NCBI GenBank assembly: GCA_947492175.1
Contig: CANLMQ010000003.1
Location: 186,001-250,000 of the forward strand
DNA length: 64,000 bases
Direction of reading: 5' to 3'
DNA from: an uncultured Draconibacterium sp.
GTDB taxonomy: Bacteria > Bacteroidota > Bacteroidia > Bacteroidales > Prolixibacteraceae
This document shows, in pieces, positions 61,708 through 64,000 of this stretch (within the stretch, counting starts at the first letter, position 1; each line of letters opens with the position of its first letter). The notes beneath the pieces were generated by a model that saw only the letters and a list, made by a program, of their open reading frames with translations, ran no database searches and had not been told where the DNA came from. The position numbers and the translations under genes were made by a program.

Positions 61708-63264
61708 ATGACAAAACCACGAATACTTTGGACAGACGACGAGATTGATTTATTACGCGCCCACATTATCTTTTTACAGGAGAAAGGCTACGAAGTAGAA
61801 ACGGCAAACAATGGTTCGGATGCGGTGGATAAAGTATCGGAGAGTTATTTCGATATAATCTTTCTAGATGAAAATATGCCTGGAATGACAGGATTGGAAA
61901 CGCTTACCCAAATAAAAGCTATTTCTCCTAATGTGCCGGTGGTAATGATTACCAAGAGCGAAGAAGAGAATATAATGGATGAGGCTGTTGGGGCGAAAAT
62001 TGCTGATTATCTGATTAAGCCGGTGAATCCGAAACAAATTCTGTTAACGCTGAAAAAGAATATTGATCAGAAACGATTGGTAACCGAACAAACTACATCG
62101 AAATACCAGATGCAGTTTGCGCAAATTGGTATGCAAATAAACGATCGTTTGTCTTTTGACGAGTGGAAAGAAATTTATAAGAAGCTGGTTTACTGGGAGC
62201 TTGAGTTGAGCGAATCCGGAGATTCTGCAATGGACCAGATTCTGAATATGCAAAAAAACGATGCGAATAAAGCCTTTTTTCGTTTTGTAAAAGAGAATTA
62301 CGAAAATTGGTTTTCGAGCGAGAATGGCGATCGTCCGCTGATGTCGCCCGATATTTTTAAGAAACGCATTTTTCCACATCTCGATGAAGGTAAAAAAACA
62401 TTTGTGCTGGTGGTGGATAACCTTCGTTACGACCAGTGGCGTACGTTAAGCCCGGTTTTTAACGAATATTTTCATACGAAGAGCGAGGAGTTGTACTGTG
62501 GTATTTTGCCGGCAGCAACCATGTACGCCCGAAATAGTATGTTTGCCGGTTTAATGCCTTCTGAAATAGAGCGTATTTATCCTCAGTTTTGGGAGGATGA
62601 TGATAACGAGGGACACAAAAACCAACACGAAGAAGAGTTGTTAAATACGCAAATGAAGCGTTTTGGCAGAAAAGAAAGTGTGTATTTCGAAAAGGCCACC
62701 GGGATTAAAAAAGACCGTTGGGTAACTGATAATTTAAACAACATTTTAAAAAACGACCTCTCGGTGATGGTGGTAAACTTTGTGGATATGATTTCGCATG
62801 CACGCACTGAAATGGAAATGATTCGAGAACTTGCCAACAACGAAAAAGCATATCGTTCGTTGACATTAAGTTGGTTTAAAAATTCATCGTTACTTGAGCT
62901 TTTAAAAGGTCTGGCCGACAACAATATTCGGGTGGTGGTTACCACCGACCATGGTGCAATTCGGGTGGATAATGCGGTTAAAATTATAGGCGACAGGGAA
63001 ACCAATACAAACTTGCGTTATAAATTAGGGAAAAACCTGAATTACAAATCGAAACATGTTTACGAAGTTCGCGATCCGCGACGCATTTATCTTCCGTCGA
63101 GAAATGTAAGTACAAGCTATGTTTTTGCCGGGAACAGCGACTTTTTTGCTTATCCGAATAACTATAATTATTATGCCAATTACTATAAAGACACATTCCA
63201 ACACGGCGGAATTTCAATGGAGGAATTGATTATTCCGGTGGTAACCCTGATTCCTAAAAAATAA
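61708..63264 (+). CDS. porX: T9SS response regulator PorX (REC-PglZ)
   Basis: The start is set at ATG 61708 (MTKPRILWTDDE) and not at the frame's first ATG at 61651, because the receiver domain begins here. The 518-residue protein has a receiver domain (about 1-120, acidic pair D10/D11, phospho-acceptor D54 in IIFLDENMPG, Lys of LIKPVNP). A helical linker follows, then a PglZ alkaline-phosphatase-fold domain with VVDNLRYDQW near residue 230 and VVTTDHGAI near 412 as metal-binding sites. PorX is the response regulator of the PorXY system that controls T9SS genes in Porphyromonas, and its PglZ domain has been described as a phosphodiesterase. It follows porW. No porY histidine kinase is in the window. 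Confidence 0.93.
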   Translation: MTKPRILWTDDEIDLLRAHIIFLQEKGYEVETANNGSDAVDKVSESYFDIIFLDENMPGMTGLETLTQIKAISPNVPVVMITKSEEENIMDEAVGAKIADYLIKPVNPKQILLTLKKNIDQKRLVTEQTTSKYQMQFAQIGMQINDRLSFDEWKEIYKKLVYWELELSESGDSAMDQILNMQKNDANKAFFRFVKENYENWFSSENGDRPLMSPDIFKKRIFPHLDEGKKTFVLVVDNLRYDQWRTLSPVFNEYFHTKSEELYCGILPAATMYARNSMFAGLMPSEIERIYPQFWEDDDNEGHKNQHEEELLNTQMKRFGRKESVYFEKATGIKKDRWVTDNLNNILKNDLSVMVVNFVDMISHARTEMEMIRELANNEKAYRSLTLSWFKNSSLLELLKGLADNNIRVVVTTDHGAIRVDNAVKIIGDRETNTNLRYKLGKNLNYKSKHVYEVRDPRRIYLPSRNVSTSYVFAGNSDFFAYPNNYNYYANYYKDTFQHGGISMEELIIPVVTLIPKK

Positions 63265-63306
63265 AAGAAGGTTAGAAGTTCAGACAATTAGAAGGAGGAT
63301 TCTGAG

Positions 63307-63329
63307 AAATCAGAACCTCTGATTTTTTT
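63307..63329. terminator. Terminator between convergent porX and DUF89 genes
   Basis: AAATCAGA (63307-63314) and TCTGATTT (63318-63325) pair around a three-base loop, followed by further T. It lies 42 bases after the porX stop and near the end of the convergent gene. Confidence 0.65.
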
Positions 63330-63346
63330 GTTTATTTGAAGTGTCA

Positions 63347-64000
63347 CTAATTTGAACAGCATCTTTTTACTACAAAGTCACCTTTATTGGCACCCACTTT
63401 ATTACCAATAACCTGGCATTTAATCATTAGCAGATAAAACAAACGGGGATCGGTTTCATCCATTAATCCTTCGTAATTTCCCATGCCTTTTGAAATGATT
63501 AAATCGGCTGATTTGTAAATGTCGAGAAACTCACTACTAACACGGTGGAGTATGGTAGAAGGTGCATCGTCGCCATTACTTATTAATGTAGCAACTTTCG
63601 GAATACCCACTTCTATGGCTTCCGCTTGTGTAGCATCGTTAAGTATGTAATTGTCACGCACTGCAAACACAACATTGGGGTGGTTTAAAGTTTCGAGAAA
63701 AAGCCGGTCGAGTACTATTTCGCCGCAATTATCGCCGAGGTATAGAATGGTTTTAGCCTTGCTTATTTCGGCTTTTAACTGTTGCGAATGGTCAACAGCC
63801 AAGTCGCTTGTAAATACTTTCTCAATGGTTTCCGAAACATCGAATTTATGTGTGGGGCCAAAGTCTATAATATTTCCTGCAATTGCCAGACGCAGTGCAG
63901 TGTCGAATTTATCATCCGATTCTTCTATTCTTTGTTTAAACTCATCGTATCTTGCCAAAAGTTCTTTGTTGCTTTGCTGCTTTTCTTTTGCATATGGATC
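63347..64000 (-). CDS. DUF89/ARMT1-family metal-dependent phosphatase (5' truncated by window)
   Basis: The minus-strand frame is open to the window edge, so the start lies outside. The TTG at 63958 is internal, since family-like sequence precedes it (DPYAKEKQQSNKELLARYDEF). The visible 217 residues carry AIAGNIIDFG, LYLGDNCGEIVLDRL (metal site), VRDNYILNDAT and the Lys in ADLIISKGMGNYEGL, all DUF89 signatures. The family contains metal-dependent damage-control phosphatases that hydrolyse sugar or cofactor phosphates, and the substrate is not known. The end KRCCSN is unusual but within the frame. It converges with porX. Confidence 0.88.
   Translation of the reverse strand, partial: DPYAKEKQQSNKELLARYDEFKQRIEESDDKFDTALRLAIAGNIIDFGPTHKFDVSETIEKVFTSDLAVDHSQQLKAEISKAKTILYLGDNCGEIVLDRLFLETLNHPNVVFAVRDNYILNDATQAEAIEVGIPKVATLISNGDDAPSTILHRVSSEFLDIYKSADLIISKGMGNYEGLMDETDPRLFYLLMIKCQVIGNKVGANKGDFVVKRCCSN

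Noticed and set aside
1..64000. tRNA, rRNA, CRISPR array, prophage or restriction system
   Set aside because: All longer gaps were read for cloverleaf arms, spaced repeats and phage-like or defence genes, and none was found. A covariance or profile search could still reveal a weak RNA.

Overview
The window looks like a chromosomal segment of a marine or gut-type Bacteroidota (Bacteroidales/Marinilabiliales-like). The evidence is a SusC/SusD pair, a CarboxypepD_reg TonB receptor paired with a DUF4249 lipoprotein, type IX secretion/gliding genes (gldH, porW/sprE, porX), a three-gene type-B succinate dehydrogenase/fumarate reductase, and promoters of the Bacteroidota form TTTG-N19-21-TAnnTTTG. 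Base composition is roughly 40% G+C. No rRNA, tRNA, CRISPR array, prophage or complete insertion sequence was seen.

Layout. 1-579: end of a CobW-type GTPase. 847-10537: glycan-uptake locus with SusC, SusD, a GH92 alpha-mannosidase and a membrane TPR/AraC regulator. 10801-14242: sdhCAB. 14668-18146: a hypothetical, a CPBP protease, a DUF1080 lipoprotein and a BtpA-like protein. 18609-18920: a free-standing CBM48 protein. 19456-26381: ileS, a DksA-like protein, lspA, cysS and ribE. 26561-27163: XRE-DUF4870 regulator. 27504-28957: a pterin cluster (FolM-like, FolX-like, short FolK). 29128-29287: a MITE-like element directly upstream of tnaA. 30860-39617: a membrane-tethered SARP-like regulator, divergent from a tight five-gene envelope operon. 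39734-43362: gltX, kbl and a secreted hypothetical. 43501-46095: GH2 beta-mannosidase. 46430-49951: TonB receptor plus DUF4249. 49948-51901: DUF2892 protein, C_GCAxxG_C_C protein and pgk. 52179-57632: holB, ricT, gldH, trmB, a disrupted alkyltransferase-like gene and mrp. 57859-63264: porW/sprE and porX. 63347-64000: a DUF89 protein cut by the window end.

How the genes work together. The SusCD/GH92 locus and the distant GH2 beta-mannosidase together suggest use of mannose-rich glycans such as N-glycans. The pterin cluster combines an epimerase and a reductase as in tetrahydromonapterin synthesis. gldH, porW and porX point to an active type IX secretion system with PorX control.

The least described unit is 30860-39617. 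A signal-peptide/LamG/transmembrane protein with a cytoplasmic SARP-like DNA-binding part faces an operon of a tetraheme NapC-type cytochrome fused to an FGE-like domain without the catalytic cysteines, a Tat-exported Gfo/Idh/MocA oxidoreductase, a polyprenyl-phosphate-type GT2, a GT-C-like membrane protein with TPRs, and an 80-residue membrane protein. A perfect 12-bp palindrome lies at the predicted promoter. All predicted products act at or across the envelope.
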